A stretch of DNA of 64,000 bases from Geothermovivens sp964644845 (GTDB taxonomy: Bacteria > Zhuqueibacterota > Zhuqueibacteria > Oleimicrobiales > Geothermoviventaceae), in contig CAZXXS010000011.1 in NCBI GenBank assembly GCA_964644845.1, positions 71,816 through 135,815 on the forward strand. The letters are read 5' to 3'. The position numbers and the translations under genes were made by a program. The notes below the pieces were generated by a model, which did no database searches, was not told the DNA's origin, and worked only from the letters and a program-made list of their open reading frames with translations. Each line of letters starts with the position of its first letter. The first letter of the stretch is position 1. Positions 1 to 8,015 of this stretch are shown piece after piece.

Positions 1-1
1 C

Positions 2-3000
2 AACCTGGGAAGCCGAACCCTGGCCGAGGCACGGCTGGAGTGGCCTGTGGGCAGCGGGGTCACTTACGGTTTCGAGTTCATTTTCTTCGTTGCCGGTGAG
101 GTGATGAACTCGCGCGGCGAGATCATTCACATCATCGATTCGCGCTACACCGGCGGCTCTCGTGATGTGCCCACGCCCGAAACTCACCAGTGGGGTTGGT
201 ACCCGAAACCCGGGTATTTCAACACCAACGATGGCAACGAAGACGAGGTGGAAACGCCGGGAGTCGACGAGGACCTGAACGGCAACGGGATTCTCGATCC
301 GGGTGAGGACCTGAACAACAACGGGCTTCTGGACCACAACATGGTCAACGATGTCGAATACCCGGCCATGAGCCACCTGCCGCAAACCTGGCCTTACGAC
401 TGGCCTCTGGGCAGCTACCCTGGTGAGCCGGGCGTGAGACGTAACAAATGGAACGGGGAGTACGGCGCTTACGTGCGGGGAGACCAGGAAAGCTACTACG
501 TGATGGACGACGCCGCCAACGACGAGTTCGATTACTATCCGTTTGACGGCGACACGCTGTCGTACCTGAACGGTGGGCGTCGTGGTCTGGGCCTGGATGT
601 GGAGGTGCGAAACTACCAGTGGGCGCACCCCCTGGCTGAGGACATCATCATCAGCATCTACCAGCCCTACAACGTGAGCGACAAGGACTTGCCCAAGAAC
701 ATCCTGGGCATGTACGTAGATGCTGACATCGGTTTCGAGGATCCGTCCGATGACGCTTCCTCCTTCGACACGCACGACGACATCACCTACCAGTGGGATC
801 TGGAGGGACTCGACAAGCAAGGGCGGAAGACCGGCTACTTCGGATTTGCGTTTTTGCAAAGTCCGGGTAACGACCACAATCACATCGACGACGACGAGGA
901 CGGCATGGTCGACGAGAGCCAGCAGGACGGAATTGACAACGACCAGGACTGGCTGACTTTCGACGACGCTAACCACAACGGTGTGTGGGACTGGGAAGAT
1001 AAAAACATGAACGGCAGACTGGACCCGGGCGAGGATCTGGACGGTGATGGCGAGCTCGATCTTGAGGAACTGAACGACGACGTGGGCTCGGACGGCATCG
1101 GTCCCTGGGGTGGGCCCAACGGCGAACCATGGCCCGGGCCGGATCCGGACGGTACCGAAGGTAACGGGCAACCGGACCTTGGCGAACCGCACTTTGAGTA
1201 CACGGACAACGACGAGATCGACCAGATCGGTTTGACGAGTTTCTACGGAGACGGCGTCGGTGGCCAGGGGATCCGGGATGACGAAGGTTTCTGGCGTGGC
1301 AAGATTCAGCCCGGGTTCTTCAACGAAGCCACGGCCGGAATGGACGTTGGTTTTACCTACGGTTGCGGTTTCTTCAAGCTGGACAAGGGGCAGTTCGAGC
1401 ACTTCGCCATTTCGGCCCTGTGCGGGAGTGACTTCGGCGACATCATCCGCAACAAGCGCACGATGCAGGTGATTTACAACAACGACTACAGCTTCACCAA
1501 GCCGCCTCGCAAGCCAATTTTGACGGCCATCCCCGGCGACCGAAAGGTAACGCTGATTTGGGACGACGCAGCGGAAAGAACGCGCGATCCGGTGTACGGT
1601 TGGGATTTTGAAGGGTACAAAATCTACCGCGCCACGGATCCGCATTTCAACGAAGTGAAAGTGATCGACGACGCCTACGGCAACCCGGTCTTGTGGAAAC
1701 CCCTGGTCACGTTCGACAAAAAGGACGGCCTGAAAGGGCTGCATCCGATTCCACTGGGTGAGACCGGGGTGCACTACGACATGGGTACGGATTCCGGGTT
1801 ACGTCACTCCTACGTGGACACGTCTGTGCAAAACGGCCGCACCTACTACTACGCGGTGGTTTCGTACGACATGGGTTACGCTCTGGATTTCCCGGAGCGT
1901 GGCCTCATTCCCACGGAGGGACTGGAGCCAATTCCACCCTCTGAATCAAGCAAGGTGATCGAAACGGACTTGCTCGGCAACGTGGTGAACGTGGACATCA
2001 ACTGCGCTGTAGTGACACCGGAGGAGCCCGCTGCAGGCTACGTGCCTCCAAGCCTGGCGGATTCGGTGGAACACGTCGCCGGACCGGGAACGGGATCCAT
2101 CAGTGTGGACATCTTGCGTCCGGATCTGGTTGTGGACCACACCTACCAGATTTCCTTCCGGGACACCTTGCTGAATCACGTGACAGCCGGTTTCACATTT
2201 GAGGATTTGACCACCGGACAGGTGCTTTTCCGCTCGACGGCGATGGACAACCTGGAGACTCCGGAGTACGATGATCCGAACCTGGAGAAGCAACTGTTTG
2301 ACGGGTTCAAGCTCAGGATTCACAACGACCAGTTCGGCCGTGTGGTGCACAGCGAGTGGCGGAATGGGGCGTCGAATCTGGTGATCACGGTGGTGCCGAA
2401 GGAACTACCGATGCCGATCGATTTCGAGATCGTGTGGGCCGACACCATCGTGGACCGGACATTTTCTCCGGCGCCCGGTAACCGTTTCCCCATCAAGTTC
2501 TTCGTGCGCAACCTGACCGATTCCACCAAGATGCAGGTGGAGTTGTCTCGGATTGCGATGCCGATTGACCAGCTCGGTCCAGGAGATGGTTTCTACATCA
2601 TCGGCAAGCGGTTGGGACGGAAGCGCTGGTTTGCGTACGAGGTCTTCGTGGACGCGCCAGAAGGGCAGGGTGTGGAAACCATCATGCCCGAACCCGGCAC
2701 GGCGTACTACGTGGAGACCTCCAAGCCCTTTGGGCGCAACGACGTGTTCAAGTTCAGCATGAAACCGGAGACAAAGTTCGATGCCGAGGTGGCCAAGACA
2801 CGGATGGACGACATTTACGTGGTGCCAGACCCGTACGTTGCTGTGAACAGTCTGGAGCCGAAGCAGCCGTCGTCTCTGCGTGGCCGCGGCGAGCGGCGGA
2901 TCGATTTCGTCAACCTGCCGCCGCACTGCACCATTCGGATTTTCACGCAGAGCGGCCGGCTGATTCGCGTACTGCATCACGACTCTGTGGACAATCAGGG

Positions 3001-3121
3001 GCGGGAGTCGTGGGATTTGCTCACACGTGATGGGCTGGAGGTGTCGTACGGCATCTACTTCTACCACGTAGAGGCACCTGGGGTCGGTGAGAAGCTTGGC
3101 AAGTTCGCCATCATCAAGTGA
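2..3121 (+). CDS. Giant calcium-repeat surface protein, 5'-truncated at the window edge
   Basis: The frame is open from base 2, so the true start lies left of the window; an internal GTG at 47 should not be taken as the start. The visible part (about 1040 residues) has acidic DxNxDG-type repeats such as DLNGNGILDPGED and IDDDEDGMVDES, resembling thrombospondin type 3 or EF-hand-like calcium loops. A fibronectin III-like domain follows (around VTLIWDDAAERT and GYKIYRATDP, about residues 500-640). The C-terminal FlgD/T9SS-like Ig module begins VVPDPYVAVNSLEPK and ends GEKLGKFAIIK. It is a clear paralog of the protein at 30849-34460 and, like it, is followed directly by a PorV/PorQ-family gene. 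It is probably exported to the cell surface. Its biochemical function is unknown; a SusD-like capture role is only inferred. Confidence 0.85.
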   Translation, partial: NLGSRTLAEARLEWPVGSGVTYGFEFIFFVAGEVMNSRGEIIHIIDSRYTGGSRDVPTPETHQWGWYPKPGYFNTNDGNEDEVETPGVDEDLNGNGILDPGEDLNNNGLLDHNMVNDVEYPAMSHLPQTWPYDWPLGSYPGEPGVRRNKWNGEYGAYVRGDQESYYVMDDAANDEFDYYPFDGDTLSYLNGGRRGLGLDVEVRNYQWAHPLAEDIIISIYQPYNVSDKDLPKNILGMYVDADIGFEDPSDDASSFDTHDDITYQWDLEGLDKQGRKTGYFGFAFLQSPGNDHNHIDDDEDGMVDESQQDGIDNDQDWLTFDDANHNGVWDWEDKNMNGRLDPGEDLDGDGELDLEELNDDVGSDGIGPWGGPNGEPWPGPDPDGTEGNGQPDLGEPHFEYTDNDEIDQIGLTSFYGDGVGGQGIRDDEGFWRGKIQPGFFNEATAGMDVGFTYGCGFFKLDKGQFEHFAISALCGSDFGDIIRNKRTMQVIYNNDYSFTKPPRKPILTAIPGDRKVTLIWDDAAERTRDPVYGWDFEGYKIYRATDPHFNEVKVIDDAYGNPVLWKPLVTFDKKDGLKGLHPIPLGETGVHYDMGTDSGLRHSYVDTSVQNGRTYYYAVVSYDMGYALDFPERGLIPTEGLEPIPPSESSKVIETDLLGNVVNVDINCAVVTPEEPAAGYVPPSLADSVEHVAGPGTGSISVDILRPDLVVDHTYQISFRDTLLNHVTAGFTFEDLTTGQVLFRSTAMDNLETPEYDDPNLEKQLFDGFKLRIHNDQFGRVVHSEWRNGASNLVITVVPKELPMPIDFEIVWADTIVDRTFSPAPGNRFPIKFFVRNLTDSTKMQVELSRIAMPIDQLGPGDGFYIIGKRLGRKRWFAYEVFVDAPEGQGVETIMPEPGTAYYVETSKPFGRNDVFKFSMKPETKFDAEVAKTRMDDIYVVPDPYVAVNSLEPKQPSSLRGRGERRIDFVNLPPHCTIRIFTQSGRLIRVLHHDSVDNQGRESWDLLTRDGLEVSYGIYFYHVEAPGVGEKLGKFAIIK

Positions 3122-3140
3122 CAGAGAGGCGAGGTTAGCA

Positions 3141-4214
3141 ATGACTCAAGGTCGGCTTGGAAAACTGGGCAGTGTGCTGCTTGTGGGCGCTGTGTTGTTG
3201 CTCTCGCTAAGCGAGCGAGGGCTCGCTCAGAAGAAAACGTGGCAACCGCCGACGGGCAACGTGAAAGTAACCAACGTGGGCACCAACGCAGCAGCGTTTC
3301 TGGAAATTGGCGTGGGGGCTCGTGCCGTCGGCATGGGAAGTGCGTTCGTCGCTACTGCGAACGACGCCACCGCCATGTACTGGAACCCAGCTGGTATCGG
3401 GCGGCTGTCGAAAATCGAAGCGACGTTTACACATTCAAGCTGGTTTGTGGGCACCAACTTCGACTACGCCGGTTTTGCTGTGCCGGTTGGGAACCGCTTT
3501 TCCGTAGGGGCCAGCGTAACCTACTTCGGGTTCGGCGAGCAACCGGTGCGCGTGGTGGGCATGGAAAACGGTACCGGTGAGTACTACTCGGCCGGGGACG
3601 TTGCTTTGGCCGTAGCCCTGGCCTTGAATCTGACGGACCGTTTTTCCTTTGGCTTCAATGGCAAATACATCGAGCAAAAAATCTGGCACTGCAAGGCCCA
3701 CGGGGCTGCTCTGGACGTGGGCTTTCTCTACCAAACGCTGCTGAAGGGGCTGACCGTGGGCATGAGCGTGTCAAATTTTGGCACCGAAATGCGCATGAGT
3801 GGCCGCGACCTGCTGAACGCCATCGATCCGGATCCTACCCACGAGGGGGTCGACAGGATCAACGTCAACTACGCGACGGATTCGTTCCCGCTACCTGTCA
3901 TCATGCGGTTTGGCGTTGCTTACCAGCGACGCCTGGGTAATCTGGGCGACCTTCGCGTCGCAACGGATGTGCTGCATCCGAGCAACAGCACCGAGAGCCT
4001 CAATCTCGGCGTGGAATACCTTTTCGGTGGTCTTTTGGAGTTGCGTGCGGGTTACCAGAACCTGTTCGAGAAGGACAGCGTGAACGGTTTGACCTACGGT
4101 GCGGGTATCCGGTACGCGACGCCTTTTGGTTTGGAGTTCCGTCTGGACTACGCCTACGCGGATTGGGGCTTTTTGCGGAACACTCAGCGGGTCACGGCTA
4201 CGCTGGCATTTTGA
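3141..4214 (+). CDS. PorV/PorQ family outer-membrane protein
   Basis: This is a 357-residue protein with a signal peptide (hydrophobic LLVGAVLLLSL, cleavage near GLAQ). It carries the family hallmark GARAVGMGSAFVA...NDATAMYWNPAG near residues 50-80, followed by beta-barrel sequence that ends in an aromatic residue (TLAF). In Bacteroidetes, PorV delivers T9SS cargo to the PorU sortase, and PorQ-like paralogs act with it. The ATG at 3141 was chosen over an upstream in-frame ATG at 3087 because it sits just after GAGGCGAGG, opens the signal peptide and avoids overlap with the preceding gene. The gene lies 19 bp after the giant surface protein, so the two are probably co-transcribed. A second copy of the pair lies at 30849-35502. 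Confidence 0.9.
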   Translation: MTQGRLGKLGSVLLVGAVLLLSLSERGLAQKKTWQPPTGNVKVTNVGTNAAAFLEIGVGARAVGMGSAFVATANDATAMYWNPAGIGRLSKIEATFTHSSWFVGTNFDYAGFAVPVGNRFSVGASVTYFGFGEQPVRVVGMENGTGEYYSAGDVALAVALALNLTDRFSFGFNGKYIEQKIWHCKAHGAALDVGFLYQTLLKGLTVGMSVSNFGTEMRMSGRDLLNAIDPDPTHEGVDRINVNYATDSFPLPVIMRFGVAYQRRLGNLGDLRVATDVLHPSNSTESLNLGVEYLFGGLLELRAGYQNLFEKDSVNGLTYGAGIRYATPFGLEFRLDYAYADWGFLRNTQRVTATLAF

Positions 4215-4251
4215 GAAAGAAACGGTGAAATCGAAGGACCGGAAGGAGGTG

Positions 4252-4326
4252 ATGAGAGGCGTCGTGGGAGTAGACCTGGGACGTGAGCTCTGGCGAGAGG
4301 AACAAACAAAGGAGGTCGTAGCATGA
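4252..4326 (+). CDS. Possible 24-residue leader peptide coupled to the PPC protein
   Basis: A short frame (MRGVVGVDLGRELWREEQTK...) begins right after GGAAGGAGGTG, a near-complete complement of the 16S anti-Shine-Dalgarno. Its stop codon overlaps the ATG of the next gene as ATGA. The overlap suggests translational coupling. The SD-to-ATG distance is only about 2 bases, which argues against efficient initiation here, so the SD could instead be a ribosome standby site. The peptide resembles nothing I recognise. Confidence 0.25.
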   Translation: MRGVVGVDLGRELWREEQTKEVVA

Positions 4327-7139
4327 AACGGCTGCTCGCAGTTGTGGCTGTAATGGTCTCGGCGTTCCTGCTGGCGGGGGTTGTGTCGGCAGGAATCGTC
4401 TACGAGTCCGAACCGAACGACACCTACGAACAGGCAAATGCCCTGGCGGTGGGCGACACAATCATGGCGTCGTTCTCGGCCTCGGACAGTGTGGACTACT
4501 TTGCCATCCAAATGGAGTCCACCAAGATGTACTACATCACCAGCAACGGTGATGTGGACGTAAACGCTTTTCTGTACGCGGCCTCGGATCCCAACACCAA
4601 CATCCTGACCGGCGACGTGGACGACCGCGGGATTGGCGACAACTTCCGGATTTCGGGCTACGTGCCGGCGCAGAGCGGTACGTACTACCTGAAAGTCATC
4701 AGCAAGGGTAACACGGGTGACTACTCGGTCCGGTTCGTCGGCGGCAGGGATCTGGCCACCATCGGCGCTCTGCACGAGCCCGACAATTCCATGGCGGAAG
4801 CGGATGCCCAGCCGGAGCTCCCCACTGACGGAACCGTTCTGGCGGGCTGCATCTACCCGAAAGACGACAGCGATTTCTACAAGATCGAAGGCATCGGTGG
4901 CCGCAAGATCACAATTGACGTTTCTCCGCTGCCGGACATGGAGATCCGGGACACGGACACAGTGGTCGAGTTGTGGGATGCCGCCGGCAACGTTCTCGCG
5001 GATAACGACGACAAGGAATCGGGCGTCACGTTCTCCAGGATCCACAAGTTCGAGCTGCCAGCGGATGGCACTTACTACGTCCTGGTCCGCTGCTACTACC
5101 ACGGCGACCGGGTGGACGACAAGCATCCGGGCACGGGCGAGTACGGCGTTCGTGCTTTCTACGCAGGCGTAGAGACCGAGCCCAACGACACCTGGCAACA
5201 GGCCACCGAGCTCGCTTTTGGCGACACGCTGTCTGCCCGTTTCACGGCCGACACCGACACGGTGGACTGGTTTGTGGCCAACCTGGACTCGACCCGGATG
5301 TACTACATCGGCAGCGTGGGCGACTCGGTGAAGCCGCACGTGGAATTTTACTACTACGACCCGGACGGCGACTCACTGGTCAGCTTGCTGGACAGCAAAG
5401 TGGACGGCCGCGGTGAGGGCCCCAATTTCCGTATCGCCGGTTTTGTGCCGAAAGAGACGGGCAAGTACTACCTCCGTCTCAGCGACCCGGACAACGTCAA
5501 CGCACCTTACGGCGTGCGGATCACGGGTGGCCACAGCGTTCCGTACTGGTCCCAGGTACACGAACCAGACAACACGCGTCAGGAAGCAGCTAACTCTCCG
5601 CTGGTCGACACCACAGGTGTGCCGGTTCGCGGCATGCTGTACCCGGTGGACGACGTGGACTACTACCGCTTTGAAGCCAAGGAGGGCGACAGCTACCTGA
5701 TTGAGACCCAGCCGCTGGACAGCATGAGTGTGCGCGACACGGACACGGACATGTACATCTTCGACGAGAACGGCGTGCTGAAAGGCCACAACGACGATGG
5801 TCGCTACGGCACCTTCTCCACCCTGCAGTGGGGGGCCACGGCCAGCGGTGTGTACTACGTCCGTGTGTCGTCGTACTACTGCGCACCGGTGAACGGAAAC
5901 ACAGCCAGCTTCCGTAATCCCGGAACGGGTGAGTACAAGCTGGTCATCAAGCGCCTGGGCAAAGTGGCACCAGACACCACGGAAGACAACAACACACCGG
6001 AGACGGCCTTCCACCTCAAACTTGGCGAAATGGTGCGCGCTACGCTGACTGCCACGGACTCGGTGGACTACTTCCTGGTGCACATGAGCCCCGACAAGAT
6101 GTACTACATCGACAGTTTCGGGAAAACTAACCCACACGTCCATCTGTACTACGCCGACGCTCCCGGTGTGAACATCCTGGACGGCGACATCCACGGGCGT
6201 GGCTACGGTGGCACCAATTTCCGTCTGGCCGGGTACGTACCTCTGGACGACGCCGACTACCTGGTGAAGGTGTTCTCGAAGGGCGAGGTTGGCGAATACT
6301 GGATCCGGTGGTCAGGTGGGCGCGACCTGAACACGATTGCGAACAAGCACGAGCCAGACAACAGTGGTGCCGAAGCCCAGCAGCAAGACTCGCTGGACGT
6401 GAGCGGCAATCCGTACGCGGCCTGCATCTACCCGTACAACGACCTGGATCTCTACATCTTCTACGGCGAAGCAGGTCAGCAGCCGCACATTTGGACTGAG
6501 CCGTTGCCGGACATGAATTCGCGTGACACCGACACGCGCATTTACCTCTGGAGTTTTGACTACGTGATGGGTCTGGCTGAGGGGCAGTACCCGTTGCTGG
6601 ACAGCACGATCGCCGAGAACGACGACGATCCGGACAAGGGACCCGAGAACGGCAACACGGTGTTCTCCGAGCTGGACAGCCGCAACTGCCCACCGCTGCC
6701 GTACACGGGACTCTACTTCTTGGGCGTGTCGGACTACTACAACACAATCAACACCTCCGAGCCGCCGTCGTCGCTTGACCGGAACCCGGGAACGGGCGAG
6801 TACCAGCTTCTGGCCACGCTGGGAGCAACGGCGGTCGAAATGGCTAAGATGGATCTGCCGACGGTTTACGCGCTACGGCAGAACTACCCGAACCCGTTCA
6901 ACCCGAGCACGACCATCGAGTACGACTTGCCGGAACCGGCCCACGTGTCGCTGCGTATCTTCGACATGCGTGGGCGGCTGGTGAAGGAGCTTGTGAATGG
7001 CAAACAAGCCCCGGGTTCGTACCGGTTGAAGTGGGACGGCACCAACCAGGCTGGTGAGAAGGTGGCCAGTGGTGTGTACCTGTACATGCTCAAGGCCGGC
7101 AATTACGTACGCATCCACAAGATGATGCTGGTAAAGTAG
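4323..7139 (+). CDS. Secreted protein with six PPC-like modules and a T9SS-like sorting domain
   Basis: This is a 938-residue secreted protein with a signal peptide (MKRLLAVVAVMVSAFLLAGV, cleavage near VSAG). Six modules of the bacterial pre-peptidase C-terminal (PPC) type begin near residues 30, 151, 285, 412, 552 and 675. They alternate between two forms: one opens with EPNDT and contains DSVDYF and RMYYI; the other opens with HEPDN, contains IYPKDDSDFY, and has RDTDT followed by an NDD motif that probably binds calcium. The C-terminal 90 residues are a T9SS type A-like domain (QNYPNPFNPSTTIEY, GVYLYMLKAG, ending MMLVK). There is no protease or other catalytic domain, so it is a binding or structural surface protein. 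It starts at an ATG behind AAAGGAGGTCG. The same PPC pair is fused to a phosphoesterase at 21620-23881. Confidence 0.88.
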   Translation: MKRLLAVVAVMVSAFLLAGVVSAGIVYESEPNDTYEQANALAVGDTIMASFSASDSVDYFAIQMESTKMYYITSNGDVDVNAFLYAASDPNTNILTGDVDDRGIGDNFRISGYVPAQSGTYYLKVISKGNTGDYSVRFVGGRDLATIGALHEPDNSMAEADAQPELPTDGTVLAGCIYPKDDSDFYKIEGIGGRKITIDVSPLPDMEIRDTDTVVELWDAAGNVLADNDDKESGVTFSRIHKFELPADGTYYVLVRCYYHGDRVDDKHPGTGEYGVRAFYAGVETEPNDTWQQATELAFGDTLSARFTADTDTVDWFVANLDSTRMYYIGSVGDSVKPHVEFYYYDPDGDSLVSLLDSKVDGRGEGPNFRIAGFVPKETGKYYLRLSDPDNVNAPYGVRITGGHSVPYWSQVHEPDNTRQEAANSPLVDTTGVPVRGMLYPVDDVDYYRFEAKEGDSYLIETQPLDSMSVRDTDTDMYIFDENGVLKGHNDDGRYGTFSTLQWGATASGVYYVRVSSYYCAPVNGNTASFRNPGTGEYKLVIKRLGKVAPDTTEDNNTPETAFHLKLGEMVRATLTATDSVDYFLVHMSPDKMYYIDSFGKTNPHVHLYYADAPGVNILDGDIHGRGYGGTNFRLAGYVPLDDADYLVKVFSKGEVGEYWIRWSGGRDLNTIANKHEPDNSGAEAQQQDSLDVSGNPYAACIYPYNDLDLYIFYGEAGQQPHIWTEPLPDMNSRDTDTRIYLWSFDYVMGLAEGQYPLLDSTIAENDDDPDKGPENGNTVFSELDSRNCPPLPYTGLYFLGVSDYYNTINTSEPPSSLDRNPGTGEYQLLATLGATAVEMAKMDLPTVYALRQNYPNPFNPSTTIEYDLPEPAHVSLRIFDMRGRLVKELVNGKQAPGSYRLKWDGTNQAGEKVASGVYLYMLKAGNYVRIHKMMLVK

Positions 7140-7160
7140 CCTCAAAGTGGAGTGGTTGGA

Positions 7161-7191
7161 GCGCGGGGGCCGGTTGAACCGGTCCCCGCGC
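7161..7191 (+). terminator. Hairpin terminator after the PPC gene
   Basis: A 13-bp stem (arms 7161-7173 and 7179-7191, one G-U pair) closes a TTGAA loop 21 bp after the PPC stop codon. The following T-tract is weak (TTCCGTGTGTTG). It separates the PPC gene from the GntR gene and argues against the GTG at 7152 as the regulator's start. Confidence 0.7.
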
Positions 7192-7232
7192 TTCCGTGTG
7201 TTGCAGGAAACGACGAGTCGGATGGGCACCGA

Positions 7233-8015
7233 ATGGAACTGGACAAAAAGAGCTTCATCCCTCTGTACCATCAGCTTGCGGATCTGCTGCGCGAAAAGAT
7301 CGAGTCGGGTGAGTGGGTGGCCGGTGAGGCAATCCCATCCGAAGCCAGCTTGATGGAGGCGTACGGGATCAGCCGGGGTACTGTGCGAGAGGCAATCAAA
7401 CTGCTGGTTTGGGAAGGCCTGTTGGTGACGCTGAAGGGCAAGGGTACCTACGTGGCCACTCCTAAGATCGCTCAGGATACGCGCCGTGTCATCGGTTTCA
7501 CCAGACTGATGATCGAACTCGGCCACGTGCCCACTGCAAAGGTTCTGAACTTCGAGCACATTCCGGCGCCGAAGATCATTGCGGAGAAGCTTCGAATTGC
7601 CCCAGAAAGTCCTGTGACACTGGTGCAGCGGTTGCGAATGGGCGACGGTGAACCGCTGGTGCTGGAGCATTCGTACTACCGTTACGACGTTGGCAAACAG
7701 CTGTCCACGGCGGACCTGCACGGGTCCATCTACGACGTAGCGGAAATGCGCTTGGGGGTGCGTGTGGTTTACGCCGAGCAGGAAATCGAGGCAACTATTG
7801 CAGCCGAAGAGGAAGCTTCGCTGCTTGGCGTGGAAGTCGGGGCGCCGCTGCTTCTGCTCAGGCGCGTGGCTTACTCACAGGGCAATCGGCCGCTGGAATA
7901 TGCCGAGGACCTGTACAGGGCGGACCGAACACGATTCCAGGTGACCACGGATCTGAGCAGGGCGCAGCTGAACGAACACGAAGACGTCATGCAGGGAGTG
8001 GTGCTGAAGAAGTGA
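7233..8015 (+). CDS. GntR family (HutC/FarR-type) transcriptional regulator with UTRA domain
   Basis: This is a 260-residue regulator. Residues 1-70 form the GntR winged helix (FIPLYHQLADLLREKI, IPSEASLMEAYGISRGTVRE, GKGTYVA). The rest is a UTRA effector domain (RVIGFTRLMIELGH, VQRLRMGDGEPLVLEHSYY, LEYAEDLYR). UTRA domains usually bind sugar phosphates, phosphonates, amino acids or similar small ligands. The ATG at 7233 gives the normal family N-terminus; the in-frame GTG at 7152 would add 27 unrelated residues translated across the terminator hairpin. Its stop overlaps the GTG of the next gene by 4 bases. Likely targets are nearby phosphate-ester genes, but no operator was identified. Confidence 0.92.
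   Translation: MELDKKSFIPLYHQLADLLREKIESGEWVAGEAIPSEASLMEAYGISRGTVREAIKLLVWEGLLVTLKGKGTYVATPKIAQDTRRVIGFTRLMIELGHVPTAKVLNFEHIPAPKIIAEKLRIAPESPVTLVQRLRMGDGEPLVLEHSYYRYDVGKQLSTADLHGSIYDVAEMRLGVRVVYAEQEIEATIAAEEEASLLGVEVGAPLLLLRRVAYSQGNRPLEYAEDLYRADRTRFQVTTDLSRAQLNEHEDVMQGVVLKK

Noticed and set aside
3891..5339. 482-codon open frame on the minus strand
   Set aside because: It lies antisense to the PorV and PPC genes, is rich in Val/Arg/His and has no domain. It is a GC-driven shadow.
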